Below, in pieces: positions 52,106-61,876 of a stretch of DNA of 64,000 nucleotides (the first letter of the stretch is position 1; the number at the start of each line of letters is the position of its first letter). The notes under the pieces are model-generated. The model made no database searches. It was not told the DNA's origin and saw only the letters and a list, made by a program, of their open reading frames with translations. A program made the translations under genes and the position numbers. The stretch comes from Brevibacterium paucivorans (GTDB taxonomy: Bacteria; Actinomycetota; Actinomycetes; Actinomycetales; Brevibacteriaceae), in contig NZ_JAFBCP010000001.1 of the NCBI RefSeq assembly GCF_016907735.1, positions 620,001 to 684,000 on the forward strand, given 5' to 3'.

Positions 52106-52462
52106 GTGGCACGGATCCGCGAATGGGGTGAACTGGAATCCCAAATCATGAATTTCTTGTGGGACTCCCCTGCACCTTTGGGTGCCCGCGACATTCAGCG
52201 TCTGTTTGTTGACCACACTCCTGCGTACTCCACCGTGATGACCACGCTTACACGCCTGGAGAAGAAGGGGCACGTCAAACGTGGCGGCCCTTCCCCTCGC
52301 AAGACCAAGTTTGAAGCTGTTCGCACTAACGAAGAACAGACTGTGGACGACATGGTGAGCGTGTTAGACCAAGCGAATGACCGCGAAGCCGCTCTTCTGG
52401 CGTTCGCCGGGAACCTGGACAGTCGCGACCTTGAGCTTCTGCGTTCGGCGTTCACGAAGTAA
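52106..52462 (+). CDS. BlaI/MecI-family repressor
   Basis: 118 aa from the GTG at 52106 with AAAGGA 7 nt upstream; the ATG at 52100 is too close to that site. It has a winged helix (LGARDIQRLF, TVMTTLTRLEKKGHVKR) and a C-terminal dimerisation helix, as in BlaI. It normally represses a sensor peptidase and a resistance or stress target. It lies 5 nt before the M56-like peptidase gene, the standard BlaI-BlaR pairing, but no beta-lactamase or PBP gene is next to it. Confidence 0.9.
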   Translation: MARIREWGELESQIMNFLWDSPAPLGARDIQRLFVDHTPAYSTVMTTLTRLEKKGHVKRGGPSPRKTKFEAVRTNEEQTVDDMVSVLDQANDREAALLAFAGNLDSRDLELLRSAFTK

Positions 52463-52467
52463 GGTCA

Positions 52468-53286
52468 GTGCTCGCTAGCGCAATCACGTGTATCGCCCTC
52501 GCGTGTGTCACGGGCGTACTGATCCCCATAGTCATGCGCACCCGCATTCAGTTGCGGTTTCCTTCCCTGTCGTTGCATGTCCAGCTGGGGTTCACGGTCA
52601 TGGGCGTGTGGTGTGTGTTCGCGGCTGCTATTTCCCTTGTTGCGTCCATGTTGCCTGCCCTCACCTCCACAATTCCTTTCGCCGGACTGTGGGTATTTAT
52701 CTTGGCAACCCTGCTGACGATTGCAGCTGTGGGGTTCTGGGTCATGGCAACCGCCCCCGTGACCAAAGATGTGCGTGAGGTGATCGCAACCCTCAACACA
52801 CATGTGGTGGCCCAAGAAGACCGCCCGGGGTTCACGCTCACCACCGTGGAACACACGTACCCTGCCGCCTTGTCGACTCCCCCAACAGGTGGCCACCCGG
52901 GGACCATCATGGTGACAACGGGACTACAAGACGCGTTGACAGCTGGGCAACTTCAAGCCGTGCTGGCTCACGAATACGCCCACGTGACACAGCGCCACGG
53001 CAAAATCCTCTCAATCCTCACAACTCTGGACCAGATGTTGCACGTTTTTGCGCCACTCAAACGTTCGGCAACGCTCCTGGTGGAACTGGCAGCTGACGAC
53101 ATCGCGGCGAAACAAGCGGGGCCGGCAGAACTCGCCAACGCGCTGGCCGTCATGGCAAAAGCAACAGGTGATGAAACCATGTTCCTGCGGGCGGAGCGGC
53201 TCACCACCAAGAAGTGGCCACGCGAGCACTGGCGCACGATCCCCGAACCGATCAGGGTCGAACGGTTCGGTTCCACGCAGCACTAA
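52468..53286 (+). CDS. M56 (BlaR1-like) membrane metallopeptidase
   Basis: 272 aa. About three membrane helices lie in the first 95 residues. The zinc-binding motif LAHEYAHVTQRHG follows near residue 170, and the later segment ELAADDIAAKQAG carries the third ligand region. It fits the peptidase part of BlaR1/MecR1 without a penicillin-binding sensor domain, which is common in Actinobacteria. It is coupled with the BlaI-type repressor and may cleave it. Its stop overlaps that of convergent ispE. Confidence 0.85.
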   Translation: MLASAITCIALACVTGVLIPIVMRTRIQLRFPSLSLHVQLGFTVMGVWCVFAAAISLVASMLPALTSTIPFAGLWVFILATLLTIAAVGFWVMATAPVTKDVREVIATLNTHVVAQEDRPGFTLTTVEHTYPAALSTPPTGGHPGTIMVTTGLQDALTAGQLQAVLAHEYAHVTQRHGKILSILTTLDQMLHVFAPLKRSATLLVELAADDIAAKQAGPAELANALAVMAKATGDETMFLRAERLTTKKWPREHWRTIPEPIRVERFGSTQH

Positions 53287-54263
53287 CCAGGTGTGACAAT
53301 GTGGGCACCGCACGCCGGGCCCGTCGCACGGACCACGTGCTTCACAGACTCACTAGCTTCCAACAGAACAGTGAGATCCAGCGCGTGAGTCGCACCTTCG
53401 ACCAAGAATCCCACCGTGGGCCCAGAGCCGGACATCAACGCCGCCAAGGCGCCTGCCTGCCGCCCGGTGTCGACGACCTCGGCGATGGCAGGCAACAACC
53501 CAAACGCAGCGGGTTCCATATCGTTGTGCACAACCTGTGCCAACGCGTGCGCGTCCCCCGATCCGACCGCCTGCAACACATCCGCCAGCTGCGTCTGCAC
53601 GTCACCGGCGTGCGGCGCCTTGCCGCTGTCACGCAGGTCGTCCAAGGCGTGGTAGACCACGGGGGTGGAAAGTTCGTCGACCGAGGTGGCAAGCACCCAA
53701 GTGAACTCGCCGGAGCTTAAGATGGGGCTGAGTTCATCGCCTCGGCCGGTTCCCACAGCGAAGCCGCCGCGCAGAGCAAACGGGACGTCGGCGCCAAGTT
53801 CAGCACCCACGGTGCGCAGAAGATCTGGGTCGTTGATGCCCGCGAGTTTCGCATAGGCGACAAGGGCGGCAGCCGCGTCGGCCGAACCCCCACCCATGCC
53901 ACCTGCAACGGGAACGTTCTTTTCGATTTCGACCTCGACGGGAACGTGTACGCCAGTTTGGGCAGCCAAGCGGTTGATCGCGGACACCGCCAAGTTCGAG
54001 TGATCCAGCGGTATCGCCGTCGAACCGAACCGGCCCTTGAGCGTCACTGCGTGAACTGGGCTGAGACCCGGGTACGTATCGTTTCCGGAGATGTTGCGCA
54101 CCACGGTGTCAGGCTGATCGAAGCACGGGCGTAGCGTAACCTCTTCATACATGTCGAGGGCTTGAAAAACGGTGACAAGTTCGTGGTATCCGTCATCCAT
54201 GCGGTCGCCCACGTGGAGGAACACGTTGATTTTCCCGGGCGCTCGCGCGGTCACCGCTGTCAT
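53283..54263 (-). CDS. ispE: 4-diphosphocytidyl-2-C-methyl-D-erythritol kinase
   Basis: 326 aa from the ATG at 54263, which overlaps the rsmA stop as ATGA; a longer frame reaches into rsmA. GHMP kinase motifs are present: ARAPGKINVFLHV, the ATP loop PVAGGMGGGSADAAAA and the C-terminal MSGSGPTVG. It phosphorylates CDP-methylerythritol in the MEP isoprenoid pathway. Its location after rsmA is conserved in Actinobacteria. Confidence 0.96.
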   Translation of the reverse strand: MTAVTARAPGKINVFLHVGDRMDDGYHELVTVFQALDMYEEVTLRPCFDQPDTVVRNISGNDTYPGLSPVHAVTLKGRFGSTAIPLDHSNLAVSAINRLAAQTGVHVPVEVEIEKNVPVAGGMGGGSADAAAALVAYAKLAGINDPDLLRTVGAELGADVPFALRGGFAVGTGRGDELSPILSSGEFTWVLATSVDELSTPVVYHALDDLRDSGKAPHAGDVQTQLADVLQAVGSGDAHALAQVVHNDMEPAAFGLLPAIAEVVDTGRQAGALAALMSGSGPTVGFLVEGATHALDLTVLLEASESVKHVVRATGPACGAHIVTPG

Positions 54264-55168
54264 ACTTGGGCCTCCCCGCCTGTGGTGGGCACGTACTGTG
54301 GGGCGGCGTCTGGCGTGCCGTTCTCGCGCGCACGCCACGTGCGTGCAATCGTGATGAACGCGTCGATGTCCAGGGCTTCACCACGAGTCTTGGGATCGAC
54401 ACCCGCGTCCACCAGCACCTGTTCAGAATCCGCACCTGACCCCACAAGGCCGGCGAGCGCCTGCCTGAGCGTCTTACGGCGCTGGGCAAACGCCGCGTTG
54501 ACCACATCAAACGTGGCCCTTCGCAGTTCCTCATCACCGTATGGTTGCGCGTGCTTCACAATCCGCACCAGCCCGGAACCAACGTTGGGGGCCGGCCAAA
54601 AGACGTTCTTCCCAATGTCCGACCCGCGAGTCACAGCCCCGTACCACTTGGCTTTCACGCTGGGCGCCCCGTACACCCGCGAACCTGGGGTGGCAGCCAG
54701 ACGGTCTGCCACCTCGGCCTGGACCATCACCAACACCGAGGTCAGCGACGGGAACGTTTCCAGGAAGTGCATGAGCACCGGAACAGCCACGTTGTACGGC
54801 AAGTTCGCTACCAGGGCGGTGGGGGTGGTGGGGAGTTCGGTGACGTGAAGGGCGTCGTCGTTGATGAGAGTGAGCGGGTGGGTGTCCGGGGCGTGTTCGT
54901 CGATGGTGCGCGGAAGCCGAGAGGCCAGCAGCGTGTCGATCTCGACGGCAGTGACAGGGTGGCCTGCTTCCAGCAGCCCCAACGTGAGCGAGCCTAATCC
55001 CGGGCCAATTTCCACGACCTGCTCGCCGGGGGTGAGCTGTGCTTCTTCCACGATCATGCGCACCGTGTTGGGGTCGATCACGAAGTTTTGACCACGCGTT
55101 TTCGTGGGGCGCAGCCCCAGTTCATGTGCAATCTCGCGAACAGTACGCGCGGTCAGTAGTGTGCTCAC
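54260..55168 (-). CDS. rsmA: 16S rRNA dimethyladenosine transferase
   Basis: 302 aa from a GTG. The SAM motif VVEIGPGLGSLTLGLLE, the motif VANLPYNVAVPVL (NLPY catalytic region) and the leading block RPTKTRGQNFVID identify KsgA/RsmA. It dimethylates two adenines at the 3' end of 16S rRNA. It is coupled to ispE by ATGA. Confidence 0.97.
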   Translation of the reverse strand: MSTLLTARTVREIAHELGLRPTKTRGQNFVIDPNTVRMIVEEAQLTPGEQVVEIGPGLGSLTLGLLEAGHPVTAVEIDTLLASRLPRTIDEHAPDTHPLTLINDDALHVTELPTTPTALVANLPYNVAVPVLMHFLETFPSLTSVLVMVQAEVADRLAATPGSRVYGAPSVKAKWYGAVTRGSDIGKNVFWPAPNVGSGLVRIVKHAQPYGDEELRRATFDVVNAAFAQRRKTLRQALAGLVGSGADSEQVLVDAGVDPKTRGEALDIDAFITIARTWRARENGTPDAAPQYVPTTGGEAQV

Positions 55169-55201
55169 GTCTCCACCCTATACGCCAGTTACGATAGTGA
55201 A

Positions 55202-56416
55202 ATGGATCCCAGCACTTTGAAACAACTTCTTGACGTTTCGGCTTTAAAGATTCTGGATTCACTCGATTACGACCGTTCGCGTGAGTTGCAGCTGAATAAG
55301 CAGTTGAGGGCGCAGGGTTTGAGCCCTGAACTCACGGCGGCGATCCTCACGCAGGCTCAGTTGCGCATCGAGGCCGAGGACAAGTTTGGTCCGTTTGCGT
55401 CACACATGTTGTTTACCCGCGACGGGTTGGCACAGGCCACGCGGCTTCCCGTTGCTGCCCACCACGCGGCGCGCATGCGTCAGGCTGGGGTCACCTCGGT
55501 TGTTGATTTGGGGTGCGGGGTTGGTGCGGATGCGCTGGCTTTCGCGGGCACGGATGTGCAGGTGCGCGCCGTTGAGATTGATGAGGTGACCGCTGCGATC
55601 GCGGCGTTCAATATGCGTGAGTTCCCCACCGCCGAGGTGATCCACGGTGCCGCGGAGGACCAGGACCTGGCGGGGTTTGATGCGCTGTGGTGCGACCCTG
55701 CCCGCAGGTCGGGTTCGCACCGGGATGGGCAGGCGCGCAGGCTCAGTGATCCGGAGTCGTTTTCGCCTTCCCTGTCGTGGGTGGTTGAGAAGGCCGCCGA
55801 GGTGCGAGCGGCTGGCGTGAAGATGGGACCGGCGTTGGATCATGCGCTCGTGCCGGACGGGTGGGAAGCCCAGTGGGTTTCGCACAACGGCGATGTCGTT
55901 GAAGTGGGCCTGTACGCTGGCGACGCGTGTCAACGGGCGGGGCGTTCCGCTCTTCTCATGGGCGATGGGCCCGGAACACTCACGGTGCACGAGTCCGAGG
56001 TGCCCGAAGCGGACGAACCCGGGATTGGTGAGCTGGGCGAGTATCTGTTTGAACCTGACGGTGCCCTGGTACGTGCCGGGCTCGTCACTGCCCTCTGTGA
56101 CCCTCTAGGTGTGTGGCGGATTTCGCCCAAGATTGCATACCTGACGGGCGACGCTCTTGTGACCGGGATTGCTCAGCGCGCGGTGTCGCAGTACCGGATT
56201 GTGGATGTGTTGCCTGCGGGTATCAAGGCGTTGCGTCAAGCTTTGATGGCCCGCAACATTGGCAAGGTCATTATTAAGAAACGTGGAATGGATATTGTTC
56301 CTGAGAAGGTGCGTCGTCAGCTGAAGCTCACCCAGGGCACTGAGTCAGCGACCTTGGTTTTCACCCGTGTGGGCGAAAAGCACGTGGTGCTGTTAACGCA
56401 GCCCGTGACGCTGTAA
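55202..56416 (+). CDS. Class I SAM methyltransferase with THUMP-like domain
   Basis: 404 aa. The SAM motif VVDLGCGVGADALAFA is near residue 100, with acidic motif VRAVEIDE and a WCDPARR motif near 180. The C-terminal part resembles the THUMP-like RNA-binding domain found in a family of uncharacterised actinobacterial methyltransferases. It is probably an RNA-modifying enzyme; the target is unknown. It is divergent from rsmA. Confidence 0.85.
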   Translation: MDPSTLKQLLDVSALKILDSLDYDRSRELQLNKQLRAQGLSPELTAAILTQAQLRIEAEDKFGPFASHMLFTRDGLAQATRLPVAAHHAARMRQAGVTSVVDLGCGVGADALAFAGTDVQVRAVEIDEVTAAIAAFNMREFPTAEVIHGAAEDQDLAGFDALWCDPARRSGSHRDGQARRLSDPESFSPSLSWVVEKAAEVRAAGVKMGPALDHALVPDGWEAQWVSHNGDVVEVGLYAGDACQRAGRSALLMGDGPGTLTVHESEVPEADEPGIGELGEYLFEPDGALVRAGLVTALCDPLGVWRISPKIAYLTGDALVTGIAQRAVSQYRIVDVLPAGIKALRQALMARNIGKVIIKKRGMDIVPEKVRRQLKLTQGTESATLVFTRVGEKHVVLLTQPVTL

Positions 56417-56444
56417 CCAGCCTGCTCCCCGTAGCGCCGCGGAC

Positions 56445-56459
56445 GGGCGCCGGGCGCCC
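56445..56459. terminator. Short hairpin between convergent methyltransferase and GH3 genes
   Basis: GGGCGC-CGG-GCGCCC, a 6-bp GC stem with 3-nt loop in the 51-bp convergent gap. No T-run. Confidence 0.4.
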
Positions 56460-56467
56460 AGCCACCG

Positions 56468-58069
56468 CTACTTTCCGCACTGAGGCGACTTACCGCGAAC
56501 CTTCACGGGAACTTGCGCCTTCGCCTCAAGTGCGCCTGCCATGTATTTGGCCGCGGCATCCATCGCGTACTCATTACCGGAATAGGTGGCGATGACGGTG
56601 TGGGCCTTGGCTCGGTCCACGTTCCACGGCCCACCGATTCCCACAACGTACTCTGCCCCGCTTGCTGCCTTCTGTCCCACGCTCACGGTGGGACCGTTAC
56701 CAACAGATACGCCATTGTTCTTGAACGCTTCTGTCAGTCGCTTGACCGCCACCTGGTCGTCGCCAACAACACGGGCCTGCTTCAGTGGCTTAGCCACTTT
56801 GCACTCACCGCTCACTACCGAAAGGGACTCTTCCGCATACGCGCGCAACGCGTCCTCAGGCTTGGGGGCACTCCCCTTGGCGGTCTCAGCGCTGCGCTTG
56901 TGCCACAGGCTCAGTGACACCACTCGGGTTGCCGCCTCCGTCAACCGTTTACGTGGCAGGTCGCCGCTCTTCACCGCCTTCACGATGCTCGCGTGAGCAT
57001 GCTCGATGTCGTTAGGCATAAGCGCCAGGTCAGCACCCGCCTTAATCGCCGTGAGTGCCGCGTCCTTTTGCGTGATCGCACCCATGTTCAGCGCATCGGT
57101 CACTGCCACATGCTCAAAGCCAACGTCTTTACGCAGAGCTTCGTACACCTCGGGGTTGAGGTCAGCAGGGAGCTTTTCATTCCCGGGCAACGCAATGTGG
57201 CCAACCATGACCAACGGAGCTCCCACCTCGGCGGCTTTTCTAAACGGTTCAAACTCCGTTTTGCTCAGCGCTTTAAGCGACTTCTTGGACACCGGCAGGG
57301 ATTCGTGCGAATCGACCGTGAGTGAACCGTGGCCCGGAAAGTGTTTGGCGGCCGAACCAATCCCAGCCTTGCTATACCCGTTCACTGCGGCCGCGACCGT
57401 GTCGCTCACCGAGCCAGGTTTGTCGCCGGCAGACCGCACGTTGATTGCGGGGTCTTTCGCGCCCACGGTGACATCGGCGACAGGGGCGAAGTCGATCGAA
57501 AAACCGGCGTCGCGCAGTTCCGCACCTTGCGCGTGGGTCGCGTTGGTGACTGTGTCCTTGTTGCGCACGGCCCCACCGGCCATGAGTGGCGGGAACGGCA
57601 TGGTTGCCGAACGTACGCGGGCAACGGGGCCACCTTCCTGGTCGACCGAGGTCAGAACCGGCCAGTCGCGGTCTTTGCCGCCTTCCTTTATGGCCGAGGT
57701 GGTCGCCTTGAGGTCTTTCAACGTGGCATTTTCGCCCAGGTTGTATGTCATGACGATACTGCCGGAAAGGTGCAAGCGTTTGATGGTGTCCGCGGCGACC
57801 TTCGGATCCGTCCCGTGGTACGTCATCATCAAAACAGATCCGGCGAGTTCTTCGTCCGACATCTGTTCGACGATCTTTTTTGCTTCCGCGGTGTCCTCTT
57901 TGCTGATTCCTTCAACCGGCGCCGGGCCCTGGGGCTGTGGCGCGCTGGAAGCGGTTTCGGACTTCTCGGCTTTCTGCGCGGGGTCTGACGTGTGCGTGGG
58001 GGTCCCTTGGGATCCTCCACAACCGGTCAATAACAGAGCACAGATTCCTGCGGTAATTAAACGACGCAT
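56468..58069 (-). CDS. Glycoside hydrolase family 3 lipoprotein (NagZ-like)
   Basis: 533 aa with a lipoprotein signal and lipobox LTGC. The GH3 catalytic domain has SVDQEGGPVARV, the conserved KHFPGHGSLTVDSHESLP with the general acid-base His, and VTDALNMGAIT with the nucleophile Asp. The C-terminal 170 residues form a second domain. It probably removes beta-N-acetylglucosamine from cell-wall fragments outside the membrane. The signal peptide makes it an extracellular form, unlike cytoplasmic NagZ of E. coli. Confidence 0.92.
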   Translation of the reverse strand: MRRLITAGICALLLTGCGGSQGTPTHTSDPAQKAEKSETASSAPQPQGPAPVEGISKEDTAEAKKIVEQMSDEELAGSVLMMTYHGTDPKVAADTIKRLHLSGSIVMTYNLGENATLKDLKATTSAIKEGGKDRDWPVLTSVDQEGGPVARVRSATMPFPPLMAGGAVRNKDTVTNATHAQGAELRDAGFSIDFAPVADVTVGAKDPAINVRSAGDKPGSVSDTVAAAVNGYSKAGIGSAAKHFPGHGSLTVDSHESLPVSKKSLKALSKTEFEPFRKAAEVGAPLVMVGHIALPGNEKLPADLNPEVYEALRKDVGFEHVAVTDALNMGAITQKDAALTAIKAGADLALMPNDIEHAHASIVKAVKSGDLPRKRLTEAATRVVSLSLWHKRSAETAKGSAPKPEDALRAYAEESLSVVSGECKVAKPLKQARVVGDDQVAVKRLTEAFKNNGVSVGNGPTVSVGQKAASGAEYVVGIGGPWNVDRAKAHTVIATYSGNEYAMDAAAKYMAGALEAKAQVPVKVRGKSPQCGK

Positions 58070-58123
58070 GAGCCCAAGTTTAGCTAGGCTGTAATGTGCA
58101 ATTGCTAAACGAGAGGCGACTCA

Positions 58124-58984
58124 ATGACGCAGTACGTGATCGACGTGGATCAACTTCACCCGCTTCTGGGGACACCCCGTGTTCGGATCCTGGATGTGCG
58201 GTGGACCTTGGACCAACCCAACGGTTACCCGGACTATCTGGAAAACCACATTCCCGGAGCCACGTACGTATCACTGGACGAACAGCTATCCAGTCATCGC
58301 CCCGATCAACCGCACCTGGGCCGCCACCCGCTTCCCAGCGTTGAGGAGTTTCAGCAGACTCTGCGGTGCTTGAGTGTTGACGAAAAGTCCACCGTTGTCA
58401 TCTATGACGACGCTTCGTCACTTGCGGCAGCCCGTGCGTGGTGGCTGTTTGTGTGGGCGGGGCTCACGGACGTTCGCGTACTCAACGGCGGCCTGGCCGC
58501 GTGGAAGGAAGCCGGTTACGAACTGGAACACGGCCCAGACACCAACGAACGCGTGCCGTCGTCATACGACGTCACCCCATCCCTTCCCACTACCGATGCA
58601 GCAGGGGCAGCTGAACTCGCCCGCACCGGCATCCTCATCGACTCCCGCGCCACCGAACGCTACCGCGGGGACAACGAACCCATGGACCCCAAGGCAGGCC
58701 ACATTCCCGGATCTATCAACCGGCCCACAACCCTCAACACTCCTGACGGGCGGTGGCTCTCGGAGGACGATCTACGGAAGGCGTGGAACGACCTCGGCGT
58801 GCTTGACGAAACGGGCAAGGCTACCGCGGACGTGGGGGTTTACTGCGGGTCTGGTGTCACAGCGTGTCACAATGCGTTGAGCCTCATGAGCGTGGGTGTG
58901 ACCCCGGTTTTGTACGGTCCTTCCTGGTCAGGGTGGTCATCGGACGATTCAAACCCCGTTGCGACAGGCGACCCAGCGAGCTAG
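58124..58984 (+). CDS. Sulfurtransferase (thiosulfate/3-mercaptopyruvate type)
   Basis: 286 aa with two rhodanese domains. The first starts with VRILDVRWTL; the second has ILIDSRATERYRG and the active-site loop CGSGVTACHN, with Cys as the persulfide carrier. The loop sequence CGSGVTA is typical of mercaptopyruvate or thiosulfate sulfurtransferases; the exact donor is uncertain. The start follows AGAGGCG. It is divergent from the GH3 gene. Confidence 0.92.
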   Translation: MTQYVIDVDQLHPLLGTPRVRILDVRWTLDQPNGYPDYLENHIPGATYVSLDEQLSSHRPDQPHLGRHPLPSVEEFQQTLRCLSVDEKSTVVIYDDASSLAAARAWWLFVWAGLTDVRVLNGGLAAWKEAGYELEHGPDTNERVPSSYDVTPSLPTTDAAGAAELARTGILIDSRATERYRGDNEPMDPKAGHIPGSINRPTTLNTPDGRWLSEDDLRKAWNDLGVLDETGKATADVGVYCGSGVTACHNALSLMSVGVTPVLYGPSWSGWSSDDSNPVATGDPAS

Positions 58985-59026
58985 CTCACACCGCACGCGC
59001 GTGGGCTACGCACTAGGATTGCCATC

Positions 59027-60178
59027 ATGGTTGATTTTGCGCAGTCCCCCCGTTCGACCTTGGGGATCGAATGGGAGCTAGCCCTGGTTGACAAGACGAA
59101 TTTGGACTTGGTGCCCCGTGCCGGGGAGGTCCTGAACCTTGTTGCTGATGCTGGTCTCGATTCGTGCATTGTGGGCGAAATGCTCACGAACACGGTTGAG
59201 GTTGTTACCGGAGTGCATGAGCGCGTGTCTGACGCAGTTACGGACCTCAAGGATTCTGTTGCGCAGCTTCGCGAAATCACCAACCCGCTGGGGCTGGACC
59301 TGATGAGTGCGGGAACTCACCCGTTTGCGCACTGGCGCGAACAACAGGTGACCGACAAGGAGCGTTACGCGGAACTCATCAACCGCACGCAGTGGTGGGG
59401 CCACCACATGCTCATTTACGGGGTTCACACGCACGTGGGAGTCGATAAGCGCGAATACGTGTTGCCCATTATGAACGCACTCATGTGCTACGTGCCGCAT
59501 CTGCAAGCGGTGAGTGCGTCCAGCCCGTTTTGGGAAGACACGGACACCAGTTACGCGTCCAACCGCGCCATGTTGTTCCAGCAGTTGCCCACCGCTGGGT
59601 TGCCGTACCCGTTTACCGAATGGCGCGAGTACGACAAGTACGTACGCGACATGCTCAAGACCGGCGTGATTGACCAGATCAATGAGATCCGGTGGGATAT
59701 CCGGCCTGCTCCTAAGTGGGGAACCATTGAAGTGCGGGTGTGTGACGGGATGCCTACCATCGCCGAGGTCGCCGCAGTGACCGCGTTCGTCCAGTGTCTA
59801 GTGCACCACTTCTGCGATCGTTTGGACCGCGGGTTGAGTTTGCCCACCATGCCACAGTGGTTCCATGTGGAGAACAAGTGGCGTGCCGCGCGTTACGGGA
59901 TGGACGCAATCATCATTGAAAACGAGCTGGGGCGTGAGCGCCTGGTGAAGCACGTGATTGCCGACGAGGTGGAGTTCTTGACCCCGATTGCTCGTGAGCT
60001 TGGGTGCGAGGATGAGCTTCTGGGCATGTTGGAGTTCGCGCGCATTGGCGCGTCGTATGAGCGCCAGCGAGCCGTCTACGAAAACACGGGCGACATGTTC
60101 CAAGTGGCCAAGCTTTTGGTTGACGAGTTCAAGTCCACGCGACCTTCTGAGGTCACCCCAGGGACTGGCGCGCAGTAG
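59027..60178 (+). CDS. ybdK: YbdK-type glutamate-cysteine ligase (carboxylate-amine ligase)
   Basis: 383 aa. Motifs are LGIEWELALVD, the glutamate-binding GTHPFAHWREQ, YGVHTHVGVDKREYVLP and the metal site EVRVCDGMPT. The family (GCS2) forms gamma-glutamyl bonds; in Actinobacteria members can supply gamma-glutamylcysteine or have other roles. It lies alone between the sulfurtransferase gene and the Nudix gene. Its exact amine substrate is uncertain. Confidence 0.88.
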   Translation: MVDFAQSPRSTLGIEWELALVDKTNLDLVPRAGEVLNLVADAGLDSCIVGEMLTNTVEVVTGVHERVSDAVTDLKDSVAQLREITNPLGLDLMSAGTHPFAHWREQQVTDKERYAELINRTQWWGHHMLIYGVHTHVGVDKREYVLPIMNALMCYVPHLQAVSASSPFWEDTDTSYASNRAMLFQQLPTAGLPYPFTEWREYDKYVRDMLKTGVIDQINEIRWDIRPAPKWGTIEVRVCDGMPTIAEVAAVTAFVQCLVHHFCDRLDRGLSLPTMPQWFHVENKWRAARYGMDAIIIENELGRERLVKHVIADEVEFLTPIARELGCEDELLGMLEFARIGASYERQRAVYENTGDMFQVAKLLVDEFKSTRPSEVTPGTGAQ

Positions 60179-60345
60179 GTTACTGATTCGCGAAGTTGGT
60201 TCACCCACCACAAGTGAGCTGTTTTGGAGTGATGTGTTGGGTAATGCGTCGATTTTGGCCCGAAAACGTGAACAAAACGAACAAAAAGGGCAGTTAGTCA
60301 ACACCCCTTTCGAGAGGTGTTGGGTAAACGGGTCACGCCCCCAAG

Positions 60346-60819
60346 TCACCCCAGGGCCTTACGCAGAGTAGGCCAGGCCTTCGCGAACTCAGGGTGCAAA
60401 GGGTAGCTCTCAACCTGGTCCACGGGAACCCACGCGAGTTCCTCACTTTCGGGGTCACTGATGCTTTCTTCCAGTCGCTCCAGAGCCCGGCAGATCACCG
60501 TGGTATACGTCCAACCGCTCTTGTCGACCGTGTACTCGTCAATGATCTCAATGTCGTGGCCGTCAAGAGCCGGCACGCCTGCTTCTTCGTGGCTCTCGCG
60601 AATCGCCGCCACAATGTCGCTTTCGCCCTTGTGCTTGGCTCCTCCCGGAATGCCCCACGTCCCTCCGTGAGCTGACCACGCAACCCTGTGCTGGAGCAAA
60701 ACGCCCCGCTCCGGGTCATGAATGAGCAAACCAGCAGCTCCGAACAGTCCCCAGAAACGACCCTGGGGAGTTTCACACCAACCATCACCAGACACGAACG
60801 AGACATGCGGGTCAGACAT
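60346..60819 (-). CDS. Nudix hydrolase
   Basis: 157 aa. A full Nudix box is present: [20 protein letters not shown] continuing to AGV (Gly-x5-Glu-x7-Arg-Glu-x2-Glu-Glu-x-Gly). Nudix enzymes hydrolyse nucleoside diphosphates linked to another moiety; this one cannot be assigned. Its ATG overlaps the tsaD end by 8 nt, so it is the last gene of the t6A operon. Confidence 0.93.
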   Translation of the reverse strand: MSDPHVSFVSGDGWCETPQGRFWGLFGAAGLLIHDPERGVLLQHRVAWSAHGGTWGIPGGAKHKGESDIVAAIRESHEEAGVPALDGHDIEIIDEYTVDKSGWTYTTVICRALERLEESISDPESEELAWVPVDQVESYPLHPEFAKAWPTLRKALG

Positions 60820-61876
60820 AGACGTGGTCGACCTCCAATGAGCTTGTCACTCCGAACGAAAAGTCAGACGGCGGCAGTCCACGGCTCAGAACCTCGGCCC
60901 CCAACGCAGCCACCATGGCACCGTTATCCGTACACAGTGCGAACGGAGGAATCCGCAACGTCACTCCAGCCTGCGCACAGTCCTGCTCAAGGCGAGCGCG
61001 CAACCGCCCATTCGCCGCAACTCCCCCACCTACAAGCAGGTGAGGAATGTTGAAGTCTTCACACGCCAAAAGTGCTTTCTTCACCAATACGTCAACAATC
61101 GCTTCTTCGAAGCTAGCCGCGACATCCGCAACGCTGGCATCCGGTGTTTGAGTGACATACCGCAGGGCCGCGGTCTTCAAACCAGAAAAAGAAAACGAAT
61201 AGCGACGCTCCGGGTCACGCATATCTTTTGCAGACGTCAGGCCACGAGGAAATGTAACCGCGTGCGGATCCCCTGCAACCCCGTCAGTAAAAACACCGGC
61301 AGCAGCACGAGAGATATTCGGCCCACCTGGATAGTCCAAACCCAACAGACGTGCCGTCTTATCGAAGGCTTCACCAGCCGCATCGTCAATCGTTGCGCCC
61401 ACCAGTTCCACCCCGTCGACAATGTCGGTGATGGTGAGGATTTCAGTGTGCCCACCAGATACCAATAACGCCACGGTGGGCAGTGTGAGCCCCGGCGAAT
61501 CGGGGGCCACCATATCGACGGCCACGTGCGCCGCCAAGTGGTTCACCCCGTACAGTGGCAGGCCCGTAGCAGCAGCCAATCCTTTGGCCGCAGACACTCC
61601 CACCATGAGCGCCCCGCTCAGCCCCGGCCCGGCCGTTACCGCTATCCCGTCGAGGTCCTGCAAGGTCACCCCCGCGTCGTCCAGTGCTGCCTGCACAGTA
61701 GGGCCAATAGCGTTGATGTGCGCGCGGGAGGCCACCTCGGGAACCACTCCCCCGTAACGCACGTGTTCGTCCATGGACGACGCAACAGTGTTCGTCAGCA
61801 GGGTGCGACCTCGCACGATCCCCACACCGGTTTCATCGCACGAACTTTCAATCCCTAACACCAACGGTTCGGTCAC
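60812..61876 (-). CDS. tsaD: tRNA N6-threonylcarbamoyladenosine transferase TsaD
   Basis: 354 aa from a GTG that overlaps the SRPBCC-gene stop. Motifs are [11 protein letters not shown], the metal His pair in [10 protein letters not shown], and the later [14 protein letters not shown]. TsaD with TsaB and TsaE transfers threonylcarbamoyl to A37 of ANN-decoding tRNAs. Length and motifs are normal. Confidence 0.97.
   Translation of the reverse strand: MTEPLVLGIESSCDETGVGIVRGRTLLTNTVASSMDEHVRYGGVVPEVASRAHINAIGPTVQAALDDAGVTLQDLDGIAVTAGPGLSGALMVGVSAAKGLAAATGLPLYGVNHLAAHVAVDMVAPDSPGLTLPTVALLVSGGHTEILTITDIVDGVELVGATIDDAAGEAFDKTARLLGLDYPGGPNISRAAAGVFTDGVAGDPHAVTFPRGLTSAKDMRDPERRYSFSFSGLKTAALRYVTQTPDASVADVAASFEEAIVDVLVKKALLACEDFNIPHLLVGGGVAANGRLRARLEQDCAQAGVTLRIPPFALCTDNGAMVAALGAEVLSRGLPPSDFSFGVTSSLEVDHVYV

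Noticed and set aside
60157-60360. Repeated TCACCCCAGGG near the ybdK end and before the Nudix gene
   Set aside because: Only 11 bp in common and the flanks differ; too short to claim a duplication.
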